Under the pieces are notes generated by a model. The model ran no database searches. It was not told the origin of the DNA and was given only the letters and a program-made list of their open reading frames with translations. Positions 34,200 through 45,481 of a stretch of 64,000 nucleotides of DNA are shown here, in pieces; positions within the stretch are counted from its first letter, which is position 1; each line of letters begins with the position of its first letter. Position numbers and translations under genes: made by a program. Source of the stretch: Paramecium pentaurelia (taxonomy: Eukaryota > Ciliophora > Oligohymenophorea > Peniculida > Parameciidae); NCBI GenBank assembly GCA_905183005.1, contig CAJJDO010000163.1, positions 124,001-188,000 of the forward strand. The letters run 5' to 3'.

Positions 34200-35822
34200 A
34201 TGATCTTAACTAAATTGAAATCCCTCAATTTTTGGTACATTAATAGAAATTGGACTATCAAAAACCAAATTTTAATGGCTTCCTTCTTAATCTGGACAAT
34301 CATTTTTACAATTTTGATTGTAACAATCACATAAACTCAAAAATATATTTAGGATAATCTAAAATCAATATCAAATGAAATATTTATTAAATAAACCTCA
34401 TAATAGCTTGATAACATCTGGATTTACAAACAAAGCATGGAAAGAATGTTTTAATTCACTAAAAATTAGATTTATTCAACTAGAAGAATTTATAAATACT
34501 TTGATTATTTAGAAAATCATTCTTAAGAAAATCATTCTTAAGAAAATTTATATTTTGAAAAGCCTCATATGTGTTTAAACAATTAATCAGAAGTTGATTC
34601 TTATTGTTTCAAATCTGCTACCACATGTGGAATATTTGGTGTTCCACTAAATAATAATAATTTAGAGAGAGAAGAAAGAAGTATGATTGCATTAACATTT
34701 ATTCTTACTTCATTTAGAATTGCTCTCGATCACACATATTCTGCTCCTCTCTATTACTTTCTTGATAGCAATTCATTATTTTATTGTATTACAACTGGAA
34801 TACCTTTTCCTAAAAACTTCATCCCAAATTAAAGATCTTATTATATTGAATTTAAATAAAAAATATCAAATGATTCAATTTTGGATAATGTTTATTTTGC
34901 TAGTCCATATCAAGTAGTATCAGGTAAGATTAAAATACCTATGATGATTTCTTTAGCTGACAACAAAAATAATATAGTTGGTATCATTGCTAAAGATATA
35001 GATTTTGGATATGCATCAGTTGCATCTAATTTTAATACTAATACTACACTCTATGTAATAGATAATTAGGGCAAAATCTTTTATTCACTACTTTATAATT
35101 AGGTGAATTTATCAGTTTACTATTTCAATGATTCAAACATTACTGGATTCGATACAAATGATTTTATTTAAGTTATGAATAATCATAATGGACTACCTTT
35201 TCAAAACAATTGTCTTAATTAATAAAACAATAAGATTCTTTGCAGATACAATTCAAAGGTTAAGGATAATTTAATAATAAAATCAACTTAATTAGCCAAT
35301 TCTCCACTTATTTTAATTGTTCTTATTGAAACTAATACAGTTTAATAATAGAGTGATGATCACTTTAATCTACAAAAAGAATTGTAATCAATAGCAGTCT
35401 AAGAAACAATAATCATTATATTTTGTATACCTATAGCAATTATTCTAATATCATAAACAATAATTTATTTATTACTAAAATAATTGAATTTGCTAATTAA
35501 TTTAGTTAAGTAAAAAGTGTACTAAAATAAAAAAGAGTATTATTTTTCATTTCTTAATAAAAAAAGTCTTTTTCAATCAGAATCTGTATCTGACTTAATA
35601 ATTGCATCGAATAAATTATTTACTTCTATAATTAGTGCTAATAAATCTGATGAATGTAAATAATAAGAAACTATTAAATATCCATAATATTTATGTTCGC
35701 ATTAAAGAATGAAAGCTCGATTAACATATATGATTAAGTTTTATTATGATTAACTAAAAGATAAATTAAAAGTTAAAGGATTTGAATTCAAATAAATCAT
35801 AAACTTTTAAAACTTAATTTGA
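34200..35822 (+). CDS. Two-pass membrane sensor, Cache-like ectodomain
   Basis: A single uninterrupted exon of 540 residues, unusual here where most genes have introns. A membrane helix at about 25-47 is followed by roughly 350 extracytoplasmic residues and a second helix at about 402-428 (IIIIFCIPIAIILISQ), then a basic cytoplasmic tail of about 110 residues. The ectodomain has two alpha/beta halves with the look of a double Cache ligand-binding fold: FASPYQVVSGKIKIPMMISL and the following IVGIIAKDIDF are the typical phosphate/amino-acid sensor strand pair. Several NxT/S sites and cysteines (CLNNQ, CFKSATTCGIF) fit an extracellular location. No kinase, cyclase or channel domain follows, so signalling would need a partner. 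Alternative: an auxiliary channel subunit of the alpha2delta type. Confidence 0.75.
34512..34541 (+). repeat. Perfect 15-bp tandem duplication in coding sequence
   Basis: Two exact copies of GAAAATCATTCTTAA, adding ENHSQ twice to the ectodomain of the sensor gene. It looks like a recent in-frame slippage event. Confidence 0.85.
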
Positions 35823-36075
35823 TTATTCTTTTTCATATATGATCTTATATTTATTATATCAAAATATATATATATTTTTATTATAAAATTTTCGTACTAA
35901 TTAATTTCATAATAAAATATGTGATCTAAATAATAATCAATGTGAAGATTTCAATATATATTAATAAAGGAATTCTCAAACACGTCAAATAACTACCTTA
36001 TTATAAATAAATATAATATCATTTAAAAAAGAAGAAATTGATCCGAATCATAATTGGAATAACATGAAAAGTATG
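35823..36075. other. AT-rich intergenic stretch, no gene seen
   Basis: Non-coding sequence between the sensor gene and the first copy of the duplicated segment. With 36076-36659, which is also non-coding, it forms the upstream region of eIF5. A GAATA-type pentanucleotide run lies at about 36080-36117. Confidence 0.55.
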
Positions 36076-37038
36076 GTTGAATGAATAGAATAGAATAGTA
36101 TAGAATAGAAATGAATAGACTTTTTATTTAAAATAAAAAATAATCAATTATAGATAATTAAATTTAATATACATATGAATTTATACTAATAAAAATTTTT
36201 AAAAATATAGCATGAAAAAAATTCAGAATAGTTAATTTTATTATATTACATAAATTATTTAATTCTTTTTTCTATCTCTAAGAATACTATTTCTTTATTA
36301 ATAAAATTTTACTAGTAAGGATCTATAGAAATTGAAAAAAAAAAGTAAATTTTTTAATAATGATCAATGTTTTTAATACAAAAAAAAAGACAATAACAAA
36401 TTTAATTAATAAATTATGTTGATTTTAGATACTCTGTTATCATGATCCAACATAATTTATCATCTTAATATGATATGCTATATAATTATTATCTAAATTT
36501 CTACATTTACTAAATTCAAATAATAGTGTAAAATTAAAGTCGTCTCAAGTTAAGTAAAGTAATAGCATAAATATTTACTTATTAAGATTTCATAATATGA
36601 GTATTTACAATTATTTAATATGATTTTAAATAATATAAAAATTCTAAACAATTTAATTAATGATTAAGACAGTCTTAGTGAACATACCTTCATATATTGA
36701 AGACTCAAATTATAGATACAAGATGCCAAAACCTTAACTTAAAATTGAAGGTAGAGGAAATGGTATAAAGACTAACATAATGAATTTACATGAGATAGCT
36801 AAAGCTTTAAATTGTCATGATCAATGTTTTGACATTTATTTAACTTAGATCCTTTAAAATATTTGGGATTCGAGTTTGGTTCCTAAACATCTTATAAATT
36901 TAAAAATGACAATGATGTGACTTGTATTATAAATGGTGCCTTTTAAGATGATTAAATAAGAAAATAATTGGATAAATTCATTGAGAAATATATTCTTTGT
37001 TAAAAATGTAGATATCCAGAGATGTATATGAAAATCAA
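36076..37038 (+). repeat. First copy of a 963-bp duplicated segment ending at an N
   Basis: These bases recur unchanged, as far as I compared, at 37041-38003, with a single N at 37040 between them. The segment holds non-coding DNA plus the first part of eIF5 (36660-37039), which stops dead at the N. The base at 37039 differs from its partner at 38004. This is best explained as two overlapping contig ends joined without merging. Confidence 0.9.
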
Positions 37039-37040
37039 AN

Positions 37041-38003
37041 GTTGAATGAATAGAATAGAATAGTATAGAATAGAAATGAATAGACTTTTTATTTAAAATA
37101 AAAAATAATCAATTATAGATAATTAAATTTAATATACATATGAATTTATACTAATAAAAATTTTTAAAAATATAGCATGAAAAAAATTCAGAATAGTTAA
37201 TTTTATTATATTACATAAATTATTTAATTCTTTTTTCTATCTCTAAGAATACTATTTCTTTATTAATAAAATTTTACTAGTAAGGATCTATAGAAATTGA
37301 AAAAAAAAAGTAAATTTTTTAATAATGATCAATGTTTTTAATACAAAAAAAAAGACAATAACAAATTTAATTAATAAATTATGTTGATTTTAGATACTCT
37401 GTTATCATGATCCAACATAATTTATCATCTTAATATGATATGCTATATAATTATTATCTAAATTTCTACATTTACTAAATTCAAATAATAGTGTAAAATT
37501 AAAGTCGTCTCAAGTTAAGTAAAGTAATAGCATAAATATTTACTTATTAAGATTTCATAATATGAGTATTTACAATTATTTAATATGATTTTAAATAATA
37601 TAAAAATTCTAAACAATTTAATTAATGATTAAGACAGTCTTAGTGAACATACCTTCATATATTGAAGACTCAAATTATAGATACAAGATGCCAAAACCTT
37701 AACTTAAAATTGAAGGTAGAGGAAATGGTATAAAGACTAACATAATGAATTTACATGAGATAGCTAAAGCTTTAAATTGTCATGATCAATGTTTTGACAT
37801 TTATTTAACTTAGATCCTTTAAAATATTTGGGATTCGAGTTTGGTTCCTAAACATCTTATAAATTTAAAAATGACAATGATGTGACTTGTATTATAAATG
37901 GTGCCTTTTAAGATGATTAAATAAGAAAATAATTGGATAAATTCATTGAGAAATATATTCTTTGTTAAAAATGTAGATATCCAGAGATGTATATGAAAAT
38001 CAA
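37041..38003 (+). repeat. Second copy of the 963-bp segment
   Basis: Matches 36076-37038 and continues into the rest of eIF5. This is the copy that carries the complete gene. Confidence 0.9.
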
Positions 38004-38828
38004 GGGAGGTAAGATAATTTATGGATAATGTGACTCTTGTGGACATGTCAGTGATTTGGATAATACTCATAGATTAGCAAGTTATATCTTAAAGAATCCT
38101 CCTGGTGGAAATTAATCAATAAAGAATGGTTAGGATGAAGTTTAGATGATTAATAGTGAAGGATAGAGTGGAAATAAAGAGGATAAATAAAAAAAGAAGA
38201 AAGTTTTGGCTGCAGAAGTTGGATTAGATTCTGAATTATTAGAAACATTTTTAGTTCAATTGAGAGACACTTATAATAGATTAGTTGTTAATGATAAAAT
38301 AGATAATGATGTTGCTGACATGATGATTACTTAAGATATAAAAAAATTCAATTTGGATAGACATCTTAAAGATAGAGTTTGTTATTTGATTTTTTAGAGT
38401 ATGTTTGATGAAAACCCAACAAAAGGTTTTGAAAGAAATTATGATTTATTAACAACATATTTTAATGATCTTGATCCTTAATTAGCTTAGTGTCATATGA
38501 TTTTAAATATCTAATATTTAATGAAGAAAAGAAATATTGATGATAAATATTTTGGAACAGTATTAAAAGGATTTTATGATTATTCATATATAGATGAGAA
38601 ATATTTAATTAAATGGTTTGAGAACTCTGAAGAATGGAAAAATGAAGCAAATCAAGATTTCTTGTTTAATGAATAATTAGATAATCATTATAGATAATTA
38701 AGTGAACCTATGATTAATTGGATGAAGTACAATATATAATATTATCAATTTTTAGATCTTAAGCAGGATAGGAGGAAGAATATTATGAAGAAGAAGCCGA
38801 AGGTGAATAAGTAGATGAATAATAATGA
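37625..38828 (+). CDS. Translation initiation factor eIF5
   Basis: eIF5 is the GTPase-activating protein for eIF2 at the start codon. Two introns (37791-37813, 23 nt; 38727-38755, 29 nt) are removed, giving 383 residues. The N-terminal domain shows KYLGFEFGSQT, a hallmark of eIF5/eIF2beta, and a zinc ribbon of two CxxC pairs (CQKC and CDSC, about residues 96-123). A basic Gln/Lys linker follows, then a helical W2-type domain with TKGFERNYDLL and EYLIKWFENSEEW-like segments. The tail is acidic (EEEYYEEEAEGEQVDEQQ), as in eIF5 of other eukaryotes, where it binds eIF2beta and eIF1. An arginine needed for GAP activity is expected near the N-terminus and R18/R20 in NYRYKMPKP fit. A truncated duplicate at 36660-37039 is probably an assembly artefact. 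Confidence 0.95.
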
Positions 38829-39022
38829 CACATCAACGATGTTCATTTATTATTGTATAAAAATCATAATAAACTCCATTTAATATCAAATTTTTATCTC
38901 TTATTTAATGGTTCTGAAATAGTATTATTTCTTTGAAATGTATTTGAATTATATACAAATTATAATATATTATATAATTATAATAAAAAATTAAGTAATT
39001 ATTATTAATTAAATTAAAAAAA

Positions 39023-39095
39023 TGGGAACAATGGGGATCGAACCCATGACATTAAGATCTTCAGTCTTACGCTCTCCCAACTGAGCTATACTCCC
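39023..39095 (-). tRNA. tRNA-Phe (anticodon GAA)
   Basis: The minus strand folds as a full cloverleaf. It has a seven-pair acceptor stem starting GGGAGTA, a D-arm with AGCTCAGTTGGGAGAGC, an anticodon stem TAAGA/TCTTA around CTGAAGA and a T-arm with GGTTCGATCC. The anticodon GAA decodes phenylalanine. There is no intron and CCA is not encoded. Short T-rich stretches downstream on the minus strand could serve as a Pol III terminator. Confidence 0.95.
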
Positions 39096-39466
39096 AAAGT
39101 TAAATATTATTATGTATTCCTCCTAATGAAGTAGTCAAGCATAATTATTTAAATTATTTTCTACTTATAAAATATTAATATGTCTATATTACTATTATAT
39201 ATATGTTAATCATTAATTATAATTAAAAAAATACTCATTAATCAAAACAAAATAAATATATTATTAATATCAGTTATCATTTTTGAAAAATACAATTATC
39301 TTATTTTATTCAATCAACCTTTATAGATTATTTACTTTAATCTTTTGATATAGTGTGACTGAGTTTAAGATTGTTTTTTGACAATTATTTATTTAGATTA
39401 TCATCAAATGAATCAACATAAAAACTATTTGGACTCCAAATTTATGGTTATGAATGTTTATGCATT
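39096..39466. other. AT-rich intergenic stretch, no gene seen
   Basis: Lies between the tRNA and the 3' end of a minus-strand gene. No coding-like frame. Confidence 0.5.
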
Positions 39467-40139
39467 TCACTAATTAATATATAATTTATACGTGTAACTT
39501 AAAATTTATGAAGGATGATTATCAAAATATCCAGGTGAATACTTATTAGGTACAAAGATCTTTAAAGCTTTGAGTCTATTTTATTAATTTATTTTTTTTT
39601 GCAAACCAGTTTGAGAATCTAATAGTATTTTATATCTTTATTCAGATAATTATGTATTGTATTAATTCCAATACTCATTAGATTACTTTTCTTTTTTACT
39701 TAATTTGTTTTCAGGAATATCTCCAAAACATCTTCCATCTAAAAGCTAGTTTTTTCCAGTCTTTACTAAAATAATATGATTTCATATTTACTATCTTTCA
39801 GACCTTTTTCTAAATTTCTTTAAGGATCAATAATATGTCGTTTAAGATAATCATCAATCATAGGTTCTTTGCATAAAAATATATCTAAATTCTTTCCTAA
39901 GGTTTGCCCTTACAATTTACTTTATGAATTGAAAACTAAACTTGATTAGATATAACACCTTTTCTTTCGATGATTTTAAATTTCTCTAATTCAGCAATTT
40001 CTTTTTGTTTTTTTTTCTTTGTATCCCTGTAACTTAAAATAATATCCTTTTTATGTTATTCATTAGATTATAGAAGTAAATCTTGTATTTCAGACATACG
40101 AAGAGGAGGTAAAGAATATTTTTAATCAATTTGATTCAT
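39467..40139 (-). CDS. Unrecognised small basic protein, about 216 residues
   Basis: One intron (39936-39958, 23 nt) is removed. The protein starts MNQIDQKYSLPPLRM, then a Lys-rich helix (DTKKKKQKEIAELEKFK), and continues through IFLCKEPMIDDYLKRHI and FQQRLEKTSFQMEDVLEIFL. At the run of nine A (T on the plus strand, 39592-39600) the frame must gain one base to continue into a natural-looking end (FVPNKYSPGYFDNHPS) and a TGA at 39467. If instead a 31-nt intron is spliced there, the protein ends after 187 residues at 39522 with a less typical tail. The first reading implies a homopolymer error. No family is recognised; it looks soluble and helical. Confidence 0.65.
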
Positions 40140-40189
40140 TGTTAACCTCTAGTTGTTTTATTAAAAAGAATATGCCAATATTATTATAT

Positions 40190-41000
40190 ATATTATATCA
40201 AATGAACACCTAATTACTTCATCAATTTAGACTTTCATAAGTTATTAATCCTAATGGCAATACAAAGAAATTAATACTATTGAATTACATAATATTTGAT
40301 GAACAATCATGTTATTATTGAAGAAATCAATGAAAAATTATGGTTCAGCAACCTCAATATAATTTAAGTCTTAAATATTTCCATAATCATATCTATACAA
40401 ATTATTGTTGTTTGATACCAAATGAAATGTATTGCTAATTGATATCCCCATGAAAAATAATTTATATTGATAAATTCTCAAAATATGATAAAGTAATGGT
40501 TGAAGAAATCAATTAAATGTGTGTTTAATGACATATTATTTAAATACATTTAGATTGAGCTTAAAAAATATTGAGAAATAAGAAAGAGATTGAAAATTTT
40601 GTATTTTAAAATCAAAAATTTTAAATTCTTTTATACTATTTTTTTTGAGAATACTTGATATTTGAATGATTTATATTTGTTGGTATATCAATTTTAAGAG
40701 ATATACAACCATTACAATAATTAAATTAAGAGTGCACTAAGTATACTTGAAGATATTTATACTGAAGGTTTACAAATAATTACAGAAAAATATTAACCAA
40801 AATTAAATTTTATTAATACCATCATTCTATACCTTGCAGTTTTTGATCTTTATTATTTATAACACACTTATTCTACTTATGTCAGTTATGACTTTTTAGA
40901 TTGGATTATTTAAAATATTATATTAAAATGCTGTTATTAATTAACAGTAACATTATAATACGTCAGAAAAGTAAGAATTTATTAGTTCTGATTTAACGTA
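40190..41000 (+). pseudogene. Possible gene relic upstream of carbonic anhydrase
   Basis: The stretch from about 40660 to 40975 reads well in one frame (FQEIYNHYNNQIKSALSIL, EGLQIITEKYQPKLNF and a Tyr/Leu-rich block). The same frame has a TGA at 40656-40658. Coding-like fragments further left lie in other frames. No ATG and normal introns give a full gene. It may be the 3' end of a dead gene. Confidence 0.3.
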
Positions 41001-41046
41001 TGAATTTTATAAATTAAATCTTAATATCCAAAATTTATATATTATA

Positions 41047-41996
41047 ATGCAAAATCAAGTTGTTTCAAAAGGAATATCAGAAATCTAAAAGTATGCAAAG
41101 GCTCTTTCGGGAAATAAAAACTATGTGTAAAAGAAGTTAGCCCAAGATCCCGATTACTTCTCCAAGTTAGCTAAGGGCTAGAATCCAAAATATCTATTAA
41201 TCGGATGTTCTGATTCTAGAGCTCCTCCAAATGAATTGACAGAGACAGATCCAGGAGAAATCTTCATCCATCGTAACATAGCTAATGTTGTCAATATCAC
41301 AGACTTAAATGTAAGTATGTTCCTGTTAACTTTAGTTAAATTGTGTAGTCTAATATGCTGTGGAACATTTGAAAGTCCATAATATCATCATTATGGGTCA
41401 TACATTCTGTGGAGGAGTAAAGGCAGCCATGAATTAAGATTCTGTAGGTGGTTTACTAGATCTTTGGCTCAATAATATCAAACATGTTTATGAGAAAAAT
41501 CAACATCTTGTAAATTAATTTGAAGATGAGAATGAGAGAGTAGCATGTTTATCATGCTTAAATGTCAGAGAATAAGTCCTTAATATGTGGAAAAATCCAA
41601 TCGTATAGAAATCTTGGCAAGACGGACATCGTATCATATTTTATTAATTTTCTAGCTGTTATGGTACATGGCTGGTTATTCAGAGTAGAAACAGGATATA
41701 TTGAAGAATTGTAAATTGATGAGAATATACCTGAAAATTTATCGAATGTGTTCAGGTTGCAATTCAAGAATGCTTAATAAGCTGCAAAAAATTAATAATA
41801 AGATGACAAAGATGATTAAAAAAATATACCTTCAAACAGTGAAAAATATTAATAAATGCAAAATAAACTAGTAACTGAATTCAGAAAGTTTTCAACTACC
41901 TCTTAAGATTCTAATCAAGAGCCTTAGAAGGACATGGTTAGCTAAATTTCTGGTATACTTTAAGATGATCCAAATTTTCAAAGAGAAAATAAATGA
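41047..41996 (+). CDS. Beta-class carbonic anhydrase
   Basis: It interconverts CO2 and bicarbonate using zinc. Two 25-nt introns (41311-41335 and 41631-41655) are removed, giving 299 residues. The beta-class zinc ligands are present: Cys54 with the Asp56-Arg58 dyad in GCSDSRAPP, and His110/Cys113 in GHTFCGGVKAA. Conserved IFIHRNIANVV and VQYAVEHLKV surround the site. The catalytic domain ends near residue 215 with VHGWLFRVETGYIEEL. A Gln/Asp/Lys-rich tail of about 80 residues follows and is unlike the compact bacterial enzymes. No signal or mitochondrial presequence is obvious, so it is probably cytosolic. The class is typical of plants, bacteria and protists and absent from vertebrates. Confidence 0.95.
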
Positions 41997-42052
41997 AGAA
42001 TTATTAAATATATATATAAACATCAATAAAATTATAATCTAATAGAAATTCA

Positions 42053-44101
42053 ATGGCTAAATCCAATTAATGTTTTTCTTGCCCTAAAAAAGATGTAGAA
42101 TATATCTAAATAGAAGAAATCTCATCAAGTTATGCAATATGTTAGGATTGCTTTAAGAAGTTGAAGGAGAATAAAACCAAATACTTAAAAATCAAAGATT
42201 TTATTATTAAGTAAGAAGAAAAGATCAAGAAGGAATTTCCTAATTTAACTAAGCTATTATAATTCAAGTAATAAATGGAAGGGGCGTTGTAATGGGAAAA
42301 ATTTATTAACCCTCATTTTGAAGATGCTTTATAATTCATAAGATAGGAAAATTTTACCTAAAAAGGTTTCTAAATTTTGACAACTTACTTTTAAAAGAAG
42401 GGAAAAGATTAAGAGAAGTTGGCTATTTAGATAATAAATTATTTAAATTCCTAAAAGTTCGATATATAAAATCCAATTTGGTTGAAAGAGACTAAGCAAA
42501 ATAAAATGTTTACAAAAAAATACTATGAATATTTGCAAGACATTATTTAAAAATAATTATTTTAAGAAATAATAAAGGAGATTGAATAAGAAATTGAAAA
42601 TACATTTTCAAAAATTCCAGAATAATAAAAATAAATAGGTATTTGTTTAAAAAATGATGATTTCGATTAATAAGAATTAAATAAATATTATGGTTATATA
42701 AACTTTATTGATCTCAAAGATGGTAAAGGAATACTAAAAAATAAAGATATACTTTATTTTGGTATTTTTTCTCATGATGAATTTGAATATGGAGTAAAGT
42801 TTGAATAGATTTCATCAAAAGAGGGTTAATTCTTTTTTGGATCATTTTTTAAAGAATAAATTGAAGGTTAAGGAAAAATGATAGCATATAAATATGAGAA
42901 TTAAATTATGTATTAAAAATATGAGGGAGAATATGAGAATGGATTAAGAAAAGGAAAAGGAAAATTTATTTGGTAATATTAAAATAAAATTTTAACTTAT
43001 GATGGATCTTGGGATCAAAATTTATAACATGGGGATGGCTGTATTTCAGATCAAAATGGTAATAAAAAGACTGTTTAATATGAATAAGGGAAATTAAAGT
43101 AAGATAATAACATTATTAATTAATCATAATTTCCTCAAAACGGATTCTAATAAATCGGATTTCCAAATTAGTTTTAATAACCTCAAACACTATTATTTTA
43201 AACTCCAAATTCTCAGTTTCAATAAAAATTCCCATTACCATAGAATGAAAAACCTAATGCTCCAATTCTAATTGATTAAAAATAAACTTTTGATAATTTA
43301 AAATTGAATAACACAATACAATCTAATTCAAATTAATCATCCTAATAATAGACTATAAATTAAACATAATAATCAAGATAGTTTCCAAATAATACAACAT
43401 TTAAAACATTATAACGAGTTTAATCTACATTTTAACCATTATAGCAAACATAATTACCAATTTAATCTACATTTTAACCATTATAGTAAACATAATAACC
43501 AGTTTAATCTACATTTTAACCATTATAGCAAACATAATAACCAATTTAATCTCCATTATCACCATTATAGTAAACATAATAACCAATTTAATCTACATTT
43601 TAACCATTATAGTAAACATAATAACCAATTTAATCTACATTTCAACCATTATAGTAAACATAATAACCAATTTAATCTAAATTTCAACCATTATAGTAAA
43701 CATAATAATCAATATAATCTCCATTTTAACCATTATAATAGACATAATAATCAATTTAATAACCATAATAATCAATGATTTTATAATCTTAAAAATTATG
43801 TCAATAAACAAATCCAAGTAGTTAACAGTAATTTTAAAATAATAATAATAATGGGAAATTTAAAACAGATACTCGATTCACTATTTCTTAACCAGCTTAA
43901 TAATAGATGTAGAATCCCCCATAAATTTAAAAGTTGACTACTTTGCCAATCGGAAATAAGTCTTAAGAACAGTAATTTTCTTAGAACCCAGAAATTTAAT
44001 AAAATTAATCTAATATTTCATTTCAGCCAAAAAAAAGTGCTGCAACAAATGTAAGATAAACTATTGGTAGTATATCAAATAGTTAAACTCTAAATTATTG
44101 A
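42053..44101 (+). CDS. MORN-repeat protein with Gln-rich tandem-repeat tail
   Basis: An intron-free frame of 682 residues. The start has a small cysteine cluster (CFSC at about 6-9 and CQDC at about 35-38) that may bind one zinc. A helical Lys/Gln region follows. From about 215 to 345 there are degenerate MORN repeats (YYGYINFIDLKDGKG, YEGEYENGLRKGKGKF, YDGSWDQNLQHGDG), a motif linked to membrane and cytoskeleton scaffolds. The last half is low-complexity Gln/Pro/Asn sequence with eight copies of a 14-residue unit at about residues 458-569. The end (NPEIQ, KSAATNVRQT) is basic. The gene finishes at TGA 44099-44101. Part of its 3' half is repeated after an N at 44360, probably artificially. 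Confidence 0.85.
43424..43759 (+). repeat. Eight 42-bp tandem repeats in the MORN gene
   Basis: Eight head-to-tail units of exactly 42 bases encode variants of STFQPLQQTQQPIQ. Units 1-3 and 5-6 are the most alike; unit 4 has SPLSPL and unit 8 SPFQPLQQ. Differences are mostly single bases, so the array is still expanding or being homogenised. Because the unit is a multiple of three, copy-number change keeps the frame. Confidence 0.93.
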
Positions 44102-44238
44102 TAATATTTTTAGAGTTTATAAAAATAAAAAGTCATAGATTAATTTAATTATAAAAATTTCATAAATTTAAGCCTTTGCCAATTGTTTCTAATGATTATG
44201 TATCGATTAGTATAAGTATTTCTTCATAAAATAAATTA

Positions 44239-44276
44239 AAATCCATATTTATATCTTTAAATCTAAATATGGATTT
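44239..44276. repeat. Perfect 13-bp inverted repeat after the MORN gene
   Basis: Arms 44239-44251 (AAATCCATATTTA) and 44264-44276 are exact reverse complements around a 12-base loop, about 140 bases after the stop. The duplicate segment repeats it at 45316-45353. Confidence 0.75.
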
Positions 44277-44360
44277 AAACAAATAACTGATTGATAAATT
44301 TATTAAAAGAAAGTATGATGATCGAAATTTAAATCCAAAACTTATTTTAATTTTTTTTTN

Positions 44361-45436
44361 AAACTTTTGATAATTTAAAATTGAATAACACAATACAATC
44401 TAATTCAAATTAATCATCCTAATAATAGACTATAAATTAAACATAATAATCAAGATAGTTTCCAAATAATACAACATTTAAAACATTATAACGAGTTTAA
44501 TCTACATTTTAACCATTATAGCAAACATAATTACCAATTTAATCTACATTTTAACCATTATAGTAAACATAATAACCAGTTTAATCTACATTTTAACCAT
44601 TATAGCAAACATAATAACCAATTTAATCTCCATTATCACCATTATAGTAAACATAATAACCAATTTAATCTACATTTTAACCATTATAGTAAACATAATA
44701 ACCAATTTAATCTACATTTCAACCATTATAGTAAACATAATAACCAATTTAATCTAAATTTCAACCATTATAGTAAACATAATAATCAATATAATCTCCA
44801 TTTTAACCATTATAATAGACATAATAATCAATTTAATAACCATAATAATCAATGATTTTATAATCTTAAAAATTATGTCAATAAACAAATCCAAGTAGTT
44901 AACAGTAATTTTAAAATAATAATAATAATGGGAAATTTAAAACAGATACTCGATTCACTATTTCTTAACCAGCTTAATAATAGATGTAGAATCCCCCATA
45001 AATTTAAAAGTTGACTACTTTGCCAATCGGAAATAAGTCTTAAGAACAGTAATTTTCTTAGAACCCAGAAATTTAATAAAATTAATCTAATATTTCATTT
45101 CAGCCAAAAAAAAGTGCTGCAACAAATGTAAGATAAACTATTGGTAGTATATCAAATAGTTAAACTCTAAATTATTGATAATATTTTTAGAGTTTATAAA
45201 AATAAAAAGTCATAGATTAATTTAATTATAAAAATTTCATAAATTTAAGCCTTTGCCAATTGTTTCTAATGATTATGTATCGATTAGTATAAGTATTTCT
45301 TCATAAAATAAATTAAAATCCATATTTATATCTTTAAATCTAAATATGGATTTAAACAAATAACTGATTGATAAATTTATTAAAAGAAAGTATGATGATC
45401 GAAATTTAAATCCAAAACTTATTTTAATTTTTTTTT
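44361..45436 (+). repeat. Second copy of 43284-44359 after an N
   Basis: A 1,076-bp stretch identical, as far as I compared, to 43284-44359 follows a single N at 44360. It carries the last part of the MORN gene (apparent stop at 45176-45178), including all eight 42-bp repeats, but no start. The junction falls inside a T homopolymer (nine T before the N, ten T in this copy). This is almost certainly an unmerged contig overlap; the gene here should not be counted twice. Confidence 0.9.
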
Positions 45437-45481
45437 TCCTTTTGTTATCAGATTAATTATTATCTATGATTTGCTTTTCTT
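45437..45481. other. Short spacer between the overlap copy and a minus-strand relic
   Basis: Together with 45179-45436 this is non-coding DNA on the 3' side of both flanking genes. Nothing else is visible. Confidence 0.5.

Noticed and set aside
36660..37039. A truncated eIF5 pseudogene
   Set aside because: It ends exactly at the N with matching sequence up to the last base; artefact is more likely than a biological partial copy.
43424..43759. CRISPR-like array
   Set aside because: Units are contiguous 42-bp repeats with no unique spacers and are in frame within a protein gene.
44361..45178. A second MORN gene
   Set aside because: It starts at an N, lacks a start codon and repeats the first copy without visible difference, so it is treated as an assembly overlap.
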